From the NCBI RefSeq assembly GCF_014284365.1, contig NZ_JACOGG010000007.1:62001-126000 (forward strand): a stretch of DNA of 64,000 bases, in the 5' to 3' direction. Origin of the DNA: Cognatundibacterium rugosum (lineage in GTDB: Bacteria > Pseudomonadota > Gammaproteobacteria > Burkholderiales > Burkholderiaceae_D). Position 1 is the stretch's first letter. Each line of letters starts with the position of its first letter. Under the pieces are notes generated by a model. That model was not told the DNA's origin, made no database searches, and saw only the letters and a list, made by a program, of their open reading frames with translations. This document shows, one piece after another, positions 8,992-18,123 of this stretch. A program made the position numbers and the translations under genes.

Positions 8992-11397
8992 TTATAAAGC
9001 TGGACTCAATACAATCTCATACCAAGGTGTACGCTGGTTGAAATTCACTTGAAATCCCCCTGGAACCTGCTGAATATTTTGCTTGAGCAACGGAGGCAGA
9101 CGACTCCCCTTTTCATCTAAAGGGTAAATCTCTATACGCGGATAAGCGCTGGGCACAAACAGCTGAAACACGATACGTTCCATCCAGACCGGCGCGACAC
9201 CATCTCGTGACCCGGATGGCTTACCAGCAAGCCCGACATCAGGCTCTAAGGTTTTCCAAATCATGTTACCATTATATGGAATCAGCTTCTTGGCTAGTGC
9301 TTGCTCTTCTGCCCCCTGACTGGCTGTCGTTGCACCGCTGGCCACTAATAAAAGCCGCCTTGACTGCTTTAAGGGCAAACCATCGCGCGACCCCATCAGG
9401 AACGTGGCGTATTTACGCGCTTCGCCACTAATCTGGGGCTTCAGGATTTTTAAATTCAGATTCGCCGTATCCGACACGCCTAACTGCAGCGCACCGTATA
9501 GATTCTGCATCCAAAGTTGCGGCTGCTCACGCTGGTATACCAGTTGCTGGCCAGGCGCACGCACACTGACTTCGGCACCTGGCTCTGCGTCGTGCTCTGC
9601 GTCTGTGGTCGTGTTGGACATGCTCTGAATTTTACTCTGCGTCATTGCCGCAAAATCCATTGCTATACGCCTGCTCGTAGCCGTGTCTTCAGATAAGTGC
9701 ATATTCGCACGCAAATAGCCGGGATAAACCGCAGGATTCACACTTTCCAATTGTGCGGCGAGGCTAAGCCTGACATTTGCCGGCAAAGCCAGCTGCGCCA
9801 GATCTGGATTAGGCTGTAATTGAAACTGGCGAAATAAGGACGAAGACAAGCCGGTTGTGACCAGTTGACCGCTGTGCCCGGTCAGGCTGAAGCTGTCCGG
9901 CGCAGGATCACGCAAATTTACATCCCCATATTGAAAGAAAAATAGCCCATCCCAGTCCTGCATGCTGGCCAGCGTAGCCATGACCGGGATAATCTCCGCA
10001 GATTGGCGGTTAGGGTAAGCCTGGTTAAACTCACTGATCACAAATGGCTTGCGTGCATCACGATAGTAAGCACGGCTCAGTAAATTATGCCAGCCGTCTT
10101 TCAACGCAGACTGATCCCGGATTTTCCAGTCATTTCTATCCCACTCCTTACCGGGAAACTGGTAGTGATCGACATAGACATGTTCATCCACATAATCCAT
10201 CGCTACGTGCGAGTCTACATTCAGCAGTCCGCCATAATAGGCCTGGGTTCCAGCCACGGGCACCAGATTGCCGACCTCAGCCCTTACCGTTTTCTTCATC
10301 AATTCCAGATACTGCTTATCGCTTTCAGACAAAAAGCGCAGGAAATCGATGACACGACGTCCTAAGCCACTGTCAGGCAACTGATGCTGACGTTGCAAAA
10401 CGGCAGGCACCGTCCATTGAAATTTCTCGAATACCCGCCTCAGCATATCCTGCGCCTTGAGGGTCCAGTCATCACCCTGCTCCAGGATAAGCCGGTCTTG
10501 CAAGCTCACCAGCAAACCACCTTTTTTGGGTAAGCTGCAGCTGTGCCAGACTACACATGCCTGCTCAATGCTGCCGTACTGACGCTGTATCCAGCGCTGC
10601 CATTGCAATTGCAAGATGCGTTGATATTCACCTTTGAGCTGATCTATCTGCTGCCTTTGCCATGCACCGACCAGTGAGGATTCATTATTAATTTCCACCA
10701 TCGCCAGCACCGGGTCGTCATTCAATTGCAGACGACGCAGTAGTTGCTGAGCATATTCCACTTGCAGAGCCTGCATTCTGGGCTCAAACATATGCATAGG
10801 CTGGCTCGCAAACGGCATACGTTCGCCAGCAAACAAAGGGGTGATCTGATCCACCGCAGGCCTGAACGCATAGCCTACATGCAGATTTAAGTTGACGTAT
10901 ATCCCCTCATTCTTACAGGCGTCAATCAACAGCCGCAAACGCCTGATGGCTTCATGGTTAAAACTTGGATACGCACCGGTCGTGAGTATGCCCTGAGGCT
11001 TGCTTGTATCATCACTCAGCGTCGTATCCAGATGATGCAACCTGACTGCATTAAATCCCAAGCGCCGCAGCCGTTTTGCCAATTTGACCGCACCCTGCTC
11101 GTCTGGAAAATTATCTGCCGCCGAGAGGCTGATGCCAAAAAACCGCAAACGTTTATCGTCACCGGTATTTGGCCTTCTGTCAGCACCAGTCGTATAAAAA
11201 TGAGCCTGCCTGACGAAGACGCGGTCGGCAGCGGTAATCGGCCGGTTCAGTCCTGAGAAATCCACGACTGGCTGCAACTGATCTTCGTTGACAGAAAAAC
11301 GGTACCAGTCGAATTGTTCGGCACGCACGGTCTGGACTGTCAGTCCTGCCAGTAAAATCAGGCACCGCCAGCGTAAGGGCAAAGAAAATAATTTCAT
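8992..11397 (-). CDS. Secreted clan GH-A (GH5-like) glycoside hydrolase of the EPS locus
   Basis: About 801 residues from the chosen ATG, which gives a clean signal peptide (LILLAGLTVQTVRA before EQFD). An ATG six codons upstream is also possible. The first half is a TIM-barrel hydrolase: the acid/base glutamate is E239 in VEINNES and the probable nucleophile is E456 in FVISEFNQ, after a conserved DEHVYVDHY segment. The remainder looks beta-rich. It probably acts on the polysaccharide made by neighbouring genes, for chain trimming or release, or on related plant or microbial glucans. Substrate cannot be read from the sequence. It is divergent from the polymerase gene at 11464. Confidence 0.75.
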   Translation of the reverse strand: MKLFSLPLRWRCLILLAGLTVQTVRAEQFDWYRFSVNEDQLQPVVDFSGLNRPITAADRVFVRQAHFYTTGADRRPNTGDDKRLRFFGISLSAADNFPDEQGAVKLAKRLRRLGFNAVRLHHLDTTLSDDTSKPQGILTTGAYPSFNHEAIRRLRLLIDACKNEGIYVNLNLHVGYAFRPAVDQITPLFAGERMPFASQPMHMFEPRMQALQVEYAQQLLRRLQLNDDPVLAMVEINNESSLVGAWQRQQIDQLKGEYQRILQLQWQRWIQRQYGSIEQACVVWHSCSLPKKGGLLVSLQDRLILEQGDDWTLKAQDMLRRVFEKFQWTVPAVLQRQHQLPDSGLGRRVIDFLRFLSESDKQYLELMKKTVRAEVGNLVPVAGTQAYYGGLLNVDSHVAMDYVDEHVYVDHYQFPGKEWDRNDWKIRDQSALKDGWHNLLSRAYYRDARKPFVISEFNQAYPNRQSAEIIPVMATLASMQDWDGLFFFQYGDVNLRDPAPDSFSLTGHSGQLVTTGLSSSLFRQFQLQPNPDLAQLALPANVRLSLAAQLESVNPAVYPGYLRANMHLSEDTATSRRIAMDFAAMTQSKIQSMSNTTTDAEHDAEPGAEVSVRAPGQQLVYQREQPQLWMQNLYGALQLGVSDTANLNLKILKPQISGEARKYATFLMGSRDGLPLKQSRRLLLVASGATTASQGAEEQALAKKLIPYNGNMIWKTLEPDVGLAGKPSGSRDGVAPVWMERIVFQLFVPSAYPRIEIYPLDEKGSRLPPLLKQNIQQVPGGFQVNFNQRTPWYEIVLSPAL

Positions 11398-11463
11398 GAA
11401 TAAAATCGCATCCAACTGACTAGCCTATAAAATACCAGCTATGCCAATAAAAAGACCGCCTGA

Positions 11464-12780
11464 ATGACACCCGGTACGCAAAAAATTTACCCAACTGAGA
11501 TGCATCCCTTGGAAATCGGGATTTTGCGTATCATTGTTGTGCTGTTCGTTGTTTTTTCTCTGCTGCCTTACGGCATTTCCTGGGATTATTCGGGCAAGTC
11601 CGAATTGACGATGGAAGGCTCCCTGACGACTAAACTGGAATGGGGTAGCCTGTTCCTGATTTCCGGCATGTTACTGTACCGTCATCTCGACACAGCATGG
11701 AAGTACCTGCGCGCACTCAATCCGTTTCTGATGATGGTGTTGGTCTGGTGTATTGCGTCCAGCCTGTGGTCACCGATAAGCGGCGTGACCTTCAAACGTG
11801 CGATTCAGTTATACGGCATCGTCGTGATAGGCATCAGCCTGCAACTGTCACCCAAGCCCCTGCATCTGATGATTGATTCACTGGTCTACACCCTGATGGC
11901 TATGTTAATGCTGTCATTTGTGATGGCACTTGCCTTCCCTGGCATAGGCATAGACTATGAGTTAAATGGTGCATGGCGTGGCGCACTGTCACAAAAGAAT
12001 GAATTGGGCCAGGTCGCTGCGATGTCTATCCTGTTCTGGCAGGTGAAAGCTTGTCTGGAACAAGTCAGCTACAGAACCCTGTTACTCGCAATTTTATTCA
12101 GCTTTTTCATGCTGGTGATGAGCAAAAGCTCGACTAGCATGATCATCACTTTATCGACCAGCGGGATCTTTCACTTGCTACGTAAGCGGCATCTGAATTC
12201 GGATTACCCGCTGGTGCGGATTTTCCTTAGCCTGTTATGTATGGCTTTGCTGGCAGTCTATGTGTTTTATATGTTTGAGTCACGTATGCCAACCTGGGCA
12301 GAAATTTCATCCCCAATTGCGAGCATTTTTGGCAAAGGCTCAGATCTGACTGGCCGTACCGATATCTGGGAACTGGTCTGGCTGGAGATCAATAAACACT
12401 GGTTGCTTGGTCTGGGCTATGGCGCATTCTGGTTAGGCCCCGACAGCCTGTCCCAGTTTGTGATCGATGCTTTGCACTGGATTCCCCTGCAGTCACATAA
12501 TGGCTATCTGGATATACTGAATGAACAAGGCATCATCGGCTTAGCACTGACTATACTGACCCTAGTGTCGCAAGCCTATTACCTGACCCGGCTCGCACAA
12601 CACGATAAAATCCAGGCAGCGTTCTGGACTGCGATGCTGGTGGTGATCGTCGTAACCAACTTCACCGAAAGCAGCCTGTTCCGTGGCTTTGGCTTCCTGA
12701 ACGTTTTCTTTATTTTCGCCCTGATTGCCGTGACCTCAGCCAATCAAAGAAACCAGGAACAGCTGCGTCTGCAAAGATGA
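11464..12780 (+). CDS. O-antigen polymerase/ligase family membrane protein (Wzy/WaaL type)
   Basis: 438 residues with about ten hydrophobic helices and a larger periplasmic loop. The loop contains the pattern typical of the family (TGRTDIWE, then HNGYLDILNEQGIIGL). Proteins of this type polymerise undecaprenyl-linked repeat units or ligate polymer on the periplasmic face. In an EPS locus with EpsE/F/G-type export genes, polymerisation is the likelier role. Its stop lies four bases from the stop of the convergent acyltransferase gene. No strong Shine-Dalgarno precedes the ATG, and Met13 is an alternative start. Confidence 0.85.
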   Translation: MTPGTQKIYPTEMHPLEIGILRIIVVLFVVFSLLPYGISWDYSGKSELTMEGSLTTKLEWGSLFLISGMLLYRHLDTAWKYLRALNPFLMMVLVWCIASSLWSPISGVTFKRAIQLYGIVVIGISLQLSPKPLHLMIDSLVYTLMAMLMLSFVMALAFPGIGIDYELNGAWRGALSQKNELGQVAAMSILFWQVKACLEQVSYRTLLLAILFSFFMLVMSKSSTSMIITLSTSGIFHLLRKRHLNSDYPLVRIFLSLLCMALLAVYVFYMFESRMPTWAEISSPIASIFGKGSDLTGRTDIWELVWLEINKHWLLGLGYGAFWLGPDSLSQFVIDALHWIPLQSHNGYLDILNEQGIIGLALTILTLVSQAYYLTRLAQHDKIQAAFWTAMLVVIVVTNFTESSLFRGFGFLNVFFIFALIAVTSANQRNQEQLRLQR

Positions 12781-12784
12781 AAAT

Positions 12785-13849
12785 TCAGCGCTTGGTACCA
12801 GCCTGCAGATAACGCTGCCCCAGACGCAGGAATGGCGCTTCAACCAGACGCTGCGAGCCATCTGCCAGCGCGAATGAAGCCAGCATCATCAGGCAGAACC
12901 TGGCCGGCAGTGACCAGTCTGGTAACCAGAAAGTGATGATACCGAACACCAGCCAGTGATACAGATACAACGAATAGCTGATGCGCCCTATGTACACCAT
13001 CGTTTGTGATGCCAGCAGGTGACTGACGAAATTAGACGCGGTAATCAGATACGTAAACATCAAGGTCAACGCAATGCCCTGTATCGAGTAACGCCAGGAT
13101 TCGCGGAAATTCTCATCGCGTATCAACAAAGAAGCCAGCATGAGCAACAATCCGGCTATGGCTGCTTTGCGCTGTGCGAAGTACGCTGCCCAAACTGGGT
13201 AACGCGCCTGTATCAAGGCAAAGCAGGTTCCGTACATAATCGAATCTGCCCGCGTATCGGTGGCCTTATAGATACGATAATGAAGCAGATGATCCAAACC
13301 CACCCCATACACCAGGTACAAACGCCATAACAGTATCGCTATGATGAAGGTGAGCAAGCCAGCAAGAAAACGTCGGGGGAAAGCAATGCAAACCGAAAAC
13401 ACAAACGGGAACAGCATGTAAAAATGCTCTTCAACTGCCAGTGACCAGGTAATCGATAATGGTGGCGGCAACACGTCGCCACTAAAACCGACAAAAATCC
13501 CGAAGTAATTTGCGAAATAAAAAAACACCGACATCAGCTCTATCCACTGCCACTGCACACCGGCCAGTTGCATCACGCCAAGCGAGATCAGCACAAATAC
13601 GATCAGCGCCGGCATCAGTCGAAAAAAACGACGTAAGTAGAATTTAGAAATGCTGATATGTTCAGTCTTATCCCATTCCGCAATCATCAGACGGGTAATG
13701 ATGTAGCCACTGATAAAAAAGAAGATAGTCACACCCAAACCACCAGGCACGATATGGCCTAGCCAGGCGTGGGAGATCAGCACCAACAGAATGGAAACAC
13801 CACGTAACCCATCCAGGGCTTGCAGGCGTGAATGCGAGGCAGAATTCAT
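12785..13849 (-). CDS. Acyltransferase 3 family membrane protein (OafA-like)
   Basis: About 354 residues from the chosen ATG (MNSASHSR). An upstream in-frame ATG would overlap the preceding gene. Integral membrane O-acyltransferases of this family add acetyl or other acyl groups to extracellular polysaccharides. The N-terminal family motif is LDGLRGVSILLVLISHAWL, with the conserved Arg and the catalytic-type His, and ITWSLAVEEHFYMLFP is also typical. About ten membrane helices follow. It is the last gene of the epsE-epsF-epsG-GT run and probably decorates the polymer. Confidence 0.88.
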   Translation of the reverse strand: MNSASHSRLQALDGLRGVSILLVLISHAWLGHIVPGGLGVTIFFFISGYIITRLMIAEWDKTEHISISKFYLRRFFRLMPALIVFVLISLGVMQLAGVQWQWIELMSVFFYFANYFGIFVGFSGDVLPPPLSITWSLAVEEHFYMLFPFVFSVCIAFPRRFLAGLLTFIIAILLWRLYLVYGVGLDHLLHYRIYKATDTRADSIMYGTCFALIQARYPVWAAYFAQRKAAIAGLLLMLASLLIRDENFRESWRYSIQGIALTLMFTYLITASNFVSHLLASQTMVYIGRISYSLYLYHWLVFGIITFWLPDWSLPARFCLMMLASFALADGSQRLVEAPFLRLGQRYLQAGTKR

Positions 13850-13868
13850 GTTAACTTCATTAAAAAAA

Positions 13869-14807
13869 TCAGGAGGATTCCGCACCGCCATAGGCTTCGG
13901 GAACTTTGCCGGCAAAATGATTGAGCTTACCAAACTGCGATGCGACTATTCTGGCCCAGCTAAACGCACGCTGCGGTGCCAATAAAATAAATAAGACCAC
14001 ACACAGCATACCTATCAGTGCCTGCACTATTGCGCGCAGAGCAAGCCAGCAAGCCCTGAGCGGACGCTGTGCTGCGGGCGTCATCAGTAATTCTGTACGC
14101 ATAAACAACTGACCGGTACGGAACGAGCGCTGTAATAACCATTTGCGAGTGGCACGCTCGGCGGGTACAGATTCAAACACGGGCGCATCATCACACCAGA
14201 TCATTTTGGCACCGGCCATGTCGAGACGCCGGAATAAAACGGAGTCTTCGCCACCGGTACGCCCGAACGCAGGATCAAACACTGCGCCATTCTGCGCCTG
14301 AGCCAGTAAAACACTGCGTCTGACCAGTACGTTGCCGCTGCGTGCATCATGGTGATCAATGACCGTGCCGTTTGGCAAGCGCCGTCTTTCAAAATAGCCG
14401 CCACGCCTGACCCAATCAGGCGTGCTGGCATCGTATTCAGGAAGCACAGGGGCAAACACCACATCCGCCTGATAGCTGAGTTGCGCACTTTTGAGTTCTC
14501 GTAACCAGGAACTGCGCGGATATTCATCATCGTCGACCATACAAATCCACTCGCCATGCGCAGCATCAATCGCTGCATTCCGGGCCAGTGAGATGTTGGA
14601 GACGGGTAAATGGATATACATCAAGCGCCCACCGAACAGGGTGAGCTGTTTCTGCAATTCGGATTGAGCAGAGTGAGCAGGATCGTTGTCCACTACGATA
14701 ATTTGCAGCGTGACATCCTGAATATCCTGCATCCGTATTGCATTCAGCAGGCGTGCCAACAATTGCGGACGCCGGAAAGTGCAAATACAGATACTGATTT
14801 CAACCAT
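13869..14807 (-). CDS. Family 2 glycosyltransferase
   Basis: 312 residues from the ATG at 14807, which overlaps the stop of the upstream kinase-like gene by eight bases. That spacing favours this start over a longer one. A GT-A fold is indicated by the N-terminal CTFRRPQLLARLL and VVDNDPAHS, with the metal-binding acidic motif in CMVDDDEYPR. The GRTGGEDSVLFRRLD segment supplies the usual ED acceptor-site acid. A hydrophobic segment near the C-terminus (IVQALIGMLCVVLFILLAP) suggests membrane attachment. It should add one sugar of the EPS repeat unit. Donor and linkage are unknown. Confidence 0.9.
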   Translation of the reverse strand: MVEISICICTFRRPQLLARLLNAIRMQDIQDVTLQIIVVDNDPAHSAQSELQKQLTLFGGRLMYIHLPVSNISLARNAAIDAAHGEWICMVDDDEYPRSSWLRELKSAQLSYQADVVFAPVLPEYDASTPDWVRRGGYFERRRLPNGTVIDHHDARSGNVLVRRSVLLAQAQNGAVFDPAFGRTGGEDSVLFRRLDMAGAKMIWCDDAPVFESVPAERATRKWLLQRSFRTGQLFMRTELLMTPAAQRPLRACWLALRAIVQALIGMLCVVLFILLAPQRAFSWARIVASQFGKLNHFAGKVPEAYGGAESS

Positions 14808-15753
14808 GTCCGCTTTTCCGCCTCGCGTTTTTTTTGCCACGACCTGGCATCCAGTTCAGTACAGCCTGGAGCCAGCTTTTCTTTTGCAGCGACTGGTGTT
14901 CGTTGTACACCGTACCGACAATTTCAACACCCGCTGCCTGCATATCATTTCTGACCTGACGTAAATCGCTGATACGAGTCAGGTCCTTCTTCGCCACCAG
15001 CAATGCAGCACCGACCTGATGTGCAAGCATCTGTGCATCGGAAGCGCTGCCTGAAGCATGGGTATCAACCACAAAGGCATCAAAATCTGCATGGCAGCTA
15101 TCCAGCAAATCCTTAATGCGCGGAACCTGTAATAGCTCCAGAGGATTAGGTGGCCTTGGCCCCGATGGCAATAGCTGTAGTCCAGGTAATAAAGGGATCA
15201 ATACTTCATCGAGCTGCTGACGTCCGGCCAGTACCGATGACAAACCATCGGGCGAACCCAGGGCAAAAAACTGATGCAGGCTGCCGCTACGTAAATCACC
15301 ATCAATTAACAGTGTACGGCGCCCTACCTGTGACAAAGCAATCGCGAGGCTGACTGCCATATAGCTTTTCCCCTCGCCACTGACGGAACTGACGACCGCG
15401 ATCCGGATTTTGTCCGCTGCATCAAATTTCAACAGCAATTCACTGCGCAAGCGCCGGATTTCTTCGGCCTCTTTTGAAAACGGCTGATGAAAAAAACACA
15501 GAGAAGAATCAGCTACACCGTTTAACAGATTCTTAGAAGTGAAACCAAACTGCTGGCCTAAGGCCTGATCAATCTGCGCCTGTGTCAGCAAACCGAGACG
15601 CAAAGCCGCATCACCAAAACGCAGCTTATGCTGACGTTGTTCATGCGCGATCTGTTCAATATGGGCTTCTGTCAGTAAACCTTGCTGCAGGAATAATTCG
15701 CCCAACCTGCCAACCTGATGCCGCTCTGATCGCGTAGAAATTGCCTCAGACAT
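14800..15753 (-). CDS. epsG: Chain-length determinant tyrosine-kinase-like ATPase, EpsG type
   Basis: 317 residues. The start at 15753 has an ideal AGGAGT Shine-Dalgarno and overlaps the epsF stop by eight bases. Residues 14-70 hold two short helical repeats (GELFLQQGLLTEAHIEQ, LRLGLLTQAQIDQAL) of the kind seen at the N-terminus of EpsG proteins and in GspE-like proteins. A BY-kinase fold follows: Walker A at 125-130 (SGEGKS), Walker A' around LLIDGDLR, and Walker B in FDAFVVDTHA. With the Wzz-like EpsF it should control polymer length and export. The basic C-terminal tail lacks the tyrosine cluster used for autophosphorylation in Wzc/CapB, so kinase activity is uncertain. Confidence 0.88.
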   Translation of the reverse strand: MSEAISTRSERHQVGRLGELFLQQGLLTEAHIEQIAHEQRQHKLRFGDAALRLGLLTQAQIDQALGQQFGFTSKNLLNGVADSSLCFFHQPFSKEAEEIRRLRSELLLKFDAADKIRIAVVSSVSGEGKSYMAVSLAIALSQVGRRTLLIDGDLRSGSLHQFFALGSPDGLSSVLAGRQQLDEVLIPLLPGLQLLPSGPRPPNPLELLQVPRIKDLLDSCHADFDAFVVDTHASGSASDAQMLAHQVGAALLVAKKDLTRISDLRQVRNDMQAAGVEIVGTVYNEHQSLQKKSWLQAVLNWMPGRGKKNARRKSGHG

Positions 15754-17185
15754 GCTTACTCCTTTGAGCAGTAGCGAAGTGTGAGCTGCCGCCATCCGTA
15801 CGCTCTAAAAATCCTATCTGAGCCAGCACAGGCACATCAAACTCGCGTGCAAGGTCTTCAGCACATCGTACTTTGCGCTGCATCAGCTCCAGCAAGAATG
15901 CAAGACTGAAGCCAAACATCAATCCGGCAATCAGGCCAAAGACGAGGTTATTGCGCAGCAGTGGCTTAGCATGTTTTTCAGGTAATTCAGCCCAACGCAT
16001 CACGGATGCATTAGAAATCGCGACATTACTGGTCATGAGCAATTCATCAAATTTTTGTATCGCGGCGTTATACACTTTTTGTACACTGTCGAGCTGGCGC
16101 TGATACGAGCTGATCACATCACGGTGACGCTTATTTTCAAAGGTCTTTTTCTGGTAACCAGCCAATTCTGACTCCATCACCTTTTCTTGCTGGCGCAAAC
16201 GGGCTTCAGCGGAATTGACTGAGTCAACTGCGGTAGCCGATTCACGTTTTAATTTTTCTATCAGAGACTGGCGTTCATCCTGAATCGCAATATATTTTGG
16301 ATGGCGCGGCCCCAGCGTCGTTTTAGCATTCGCAAGCTGAGTGTCGAGCGCCACCAGCGCCGCTTTTAATCCTGAAATATGGCCTATACCCGCGATTTCA
16401 GGTAAGTCAGAATTGGTGTTGCCCTGTCTGAGCATATTTTCCAAGGCCTGCCTTTTGGCCTGCGCCTCGACGCGTTGTAACTGAGTTTCGATCAGGCGAT
16501 TACTCAGTACCCCCATCTGGCGTGATTCGACATCAGCGCGTTCATCCACATCGACGATCTGATGTTCTTGCTGATAAGCGGTGAGCTTCTTCTGGATATC
16601 ATCCATCTGACGGCTCAGCGTCTCTAGTTGGGCATTGTATTGATCGCGGCGGGCACGGGCAGGTGCGTTTGCCATTTCCAGCGACAGGTCGATATATGCC
16701 TTGATCACAGCATTTACCACATCCCTGGCATGCGCCGGATCATGGGACGAGTATTGAATTTCGATGACACGGCTATTTTTATGCGGTGCGACTTCGATTT
16801 TATCAGCGATCGTTTCCGCCAAGTGCCGCAAACCACGCTGTTCGCCGTAACGAGCGATCAGCTTGCGTGCCTCTTCTGTATCATGTAGTCCCAGGGCAGC
16901 AATCACATGCTCTGCGGCTTTGACACTTTTCATGACGTCATACTGGGTTTGCAGATAGCTCTCGTCTTGCAGAGGATGGAACTGACGCCCTGCAATCGGA
17001 TCGTTCATTTTGTAGTCGATAAATACATCTGCATTCGCCACATAGGTCTTGGGTACCAGCAGACTGGCAATCGCTGCCACACATACCGCAATCCCTGTCA
17101 CGACAGCAATCAGATTACGGCGCGCATTGAGCATTGCACCTATCTGGGTAAAAGATAAAATCAGGTCAGCTGAGGGAGAGCGCAT
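15746..17185 (-). CDS. epsF: Chain-length determinant (Wzz-type) protein, EpsF type
   Basis: 479 residues with the layout of polysaccharide co-polymerases: a first membrane helix at about 23-44, a long periplasmic region dominated by coiled coil (about 180-390), and a second helix near the C-terminus (FGLIAGLMFGFSLAFLLEL). It sits in the inner membrane and, with EpsG and the outer-membrane exporter EpsE, sets chain length. The start has an AAGGTAG Shine-Dalgarno and follows epsE by eight bases. A short cytoplasmic tail (RCAEDLAREFDVPVLAQIGF) resembles the sequence that contacts the kinase partner. Confidence 0.88.
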   Translation of the reverse strand: MRSPSADLILSFTQIGAMLNARRNLIAVVTGIAVCVAAIASLLVPKTYVANADVFIDYKMNDPIAGRQFHPLQDESYLQTQYDVMKSVKAAEHVIAALGLHDTEEARKLIARYGEQRGLRHLAETIADKIEVAPHKNSRVIEIQYSSHDPAHARDVVNAVIKAYIDLSLEMANAPARARRDQYNAQLETLSRQMDDIQKKLTAYQQEHQIVDVDERADVESRQMGVLSNRLIETQLQRVEAQAKRQALENMLRQGNTNSDLPEIAGIGHISGLKAALVALDTQLANAKTTLGPRHPKYIAIQDERQSLIEKLKRESATAVDSVNSAEARLRQQEKVMESELAGYQKKTFENKRHRDVISSYQRQLDSVQKVYNAAIQKFDELLMTSNVAISNASVMRWAELPEKHAKPLLRNNLVFGLIAGLMFGFSLAFLLELMQRKVRCAEDLAREFDVPVLAQIGFLERTDGGSSHFATAQRSKHV

Positions 17186-17193
17186 CGACTACC

Positions 17194-18123
17194 TTAAAAT
17201 ATACGTTCATTAACCACTACCACATCTCCTGGCAGCACAACATCTTTAATATTGGCAGGCATTTCTATCAGTTCGCCATGCTTGTCTTTACGATGAATCA
17301 CAATGCGCGATGAAGAGCCACGCTCAGAAACGCCGCCGCCCACAGCCAGTACCCGCATCACATTCATCGCTTCTTCCATAGGATAGCTGCCGGGACGGCG
17401 TACTTCGCCATACACATAAAAAGTCTTTTGCTGACCGACGACCAACACATCATTGGGCAGAATTTTCTGCATCAGCTTTTCATTGTTTTTATGACTCTCG
17501 AACTCAATTTGCATGGTATCGACTTCAGCAGCATCCTGATCTGCACCTGCATTTTTACGTAATAATTTGACAGACTTATCTGCGCGCGTGGTCAATCCAC
17601 CGGCCAGACTCAGCGCATCCAGCACGTTCAATTGTCCCTGCATAGGAAAACGACCTGGCCGGACCACCTCGCCAAAGACTGAGAAATTACGACTGATCTG
17701 CTGACCGATGCGTACTGCGACCTTGGGATTGATCAGGTACTGCCCCTGCTCTAATTTATTGGCAAACTGAATCGCCACATCCATGGTCGATTTGCCCTTC
17801 ACTTCCATCGCACCAACCAAAGGTAAGGTGATAATTCCCATCGAGCCCACCACCACATCTGCACTCAGATCAGGCTGACCGAACACAGTAATAATCAGCT
17901 GATCCCCCTCACCGACAATATCACCGCGCGTTTCCATCATTCCAGAATCAGCGCTGTTTTCAAGTACGGCAGGAGCCTTTCTGGCAGGCTGACTGGCTAC
18001 TGGCTGGTAGGAGAAGCTGAAATCCAGTTTTAAACGCAATCCAGGCAGTTGTGATGACTCTTCGGCATAAGCAACCGAAAAAAATGAAGAAAGCAGTATT
18101 CCGCAACAACAAACGCGGCGCAT
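17194..18123 (-). CDS. epsE: Polysaccharide export protein (Wza/OPX type), EpsE type
   Basis: 309 residues from the chosen ATG, which places a signal peptide at the N-terminus (GILLSSFFSVAYA before EESS) and has a GAAGAG Shine-Dalgarno. The Poly_export domain is visible at GDQLIITVFGQPDLSADVVV with PKVAVRI, followed by two SLBB-type segments (SVFGEVVRPGRFPM, FYVYGEVRRPGSYPM). It should form the periplasmic or outer-membrane channel for the exopolysaccharide. It is the first gene of the minus-strand unit epsE-epsF-epsG-GT-acyltransferase. Confidence 0.9.
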   Translation of the reverse strand: MRRVCCCGILLSSFFSVAYAEESSQLPGLRLKLDFSFSYQPVASQPARKAPAVLENSADSGMMETRGDIVGEGDQLIITVFGQPDLSADVVVGSMGIITLPLVGAMEVKGKSTMDVAIQFANKLEQGQYLINPKVAVRIGQQISRNFSVFGEVVRPGRFPMQGQLNVLDALSLAGGLTTRADKSVKLLRKNAGADQDAAEVDTMQIEFESHKNNEKLMQKILPNDVLVVGQQKTFYVYGEVRRPGSYPMEEAMNVMRVLAVGGGVSERGSSSRIVIHRKDKHGELIEMPANIKDVVLPGDVVVVNERIF

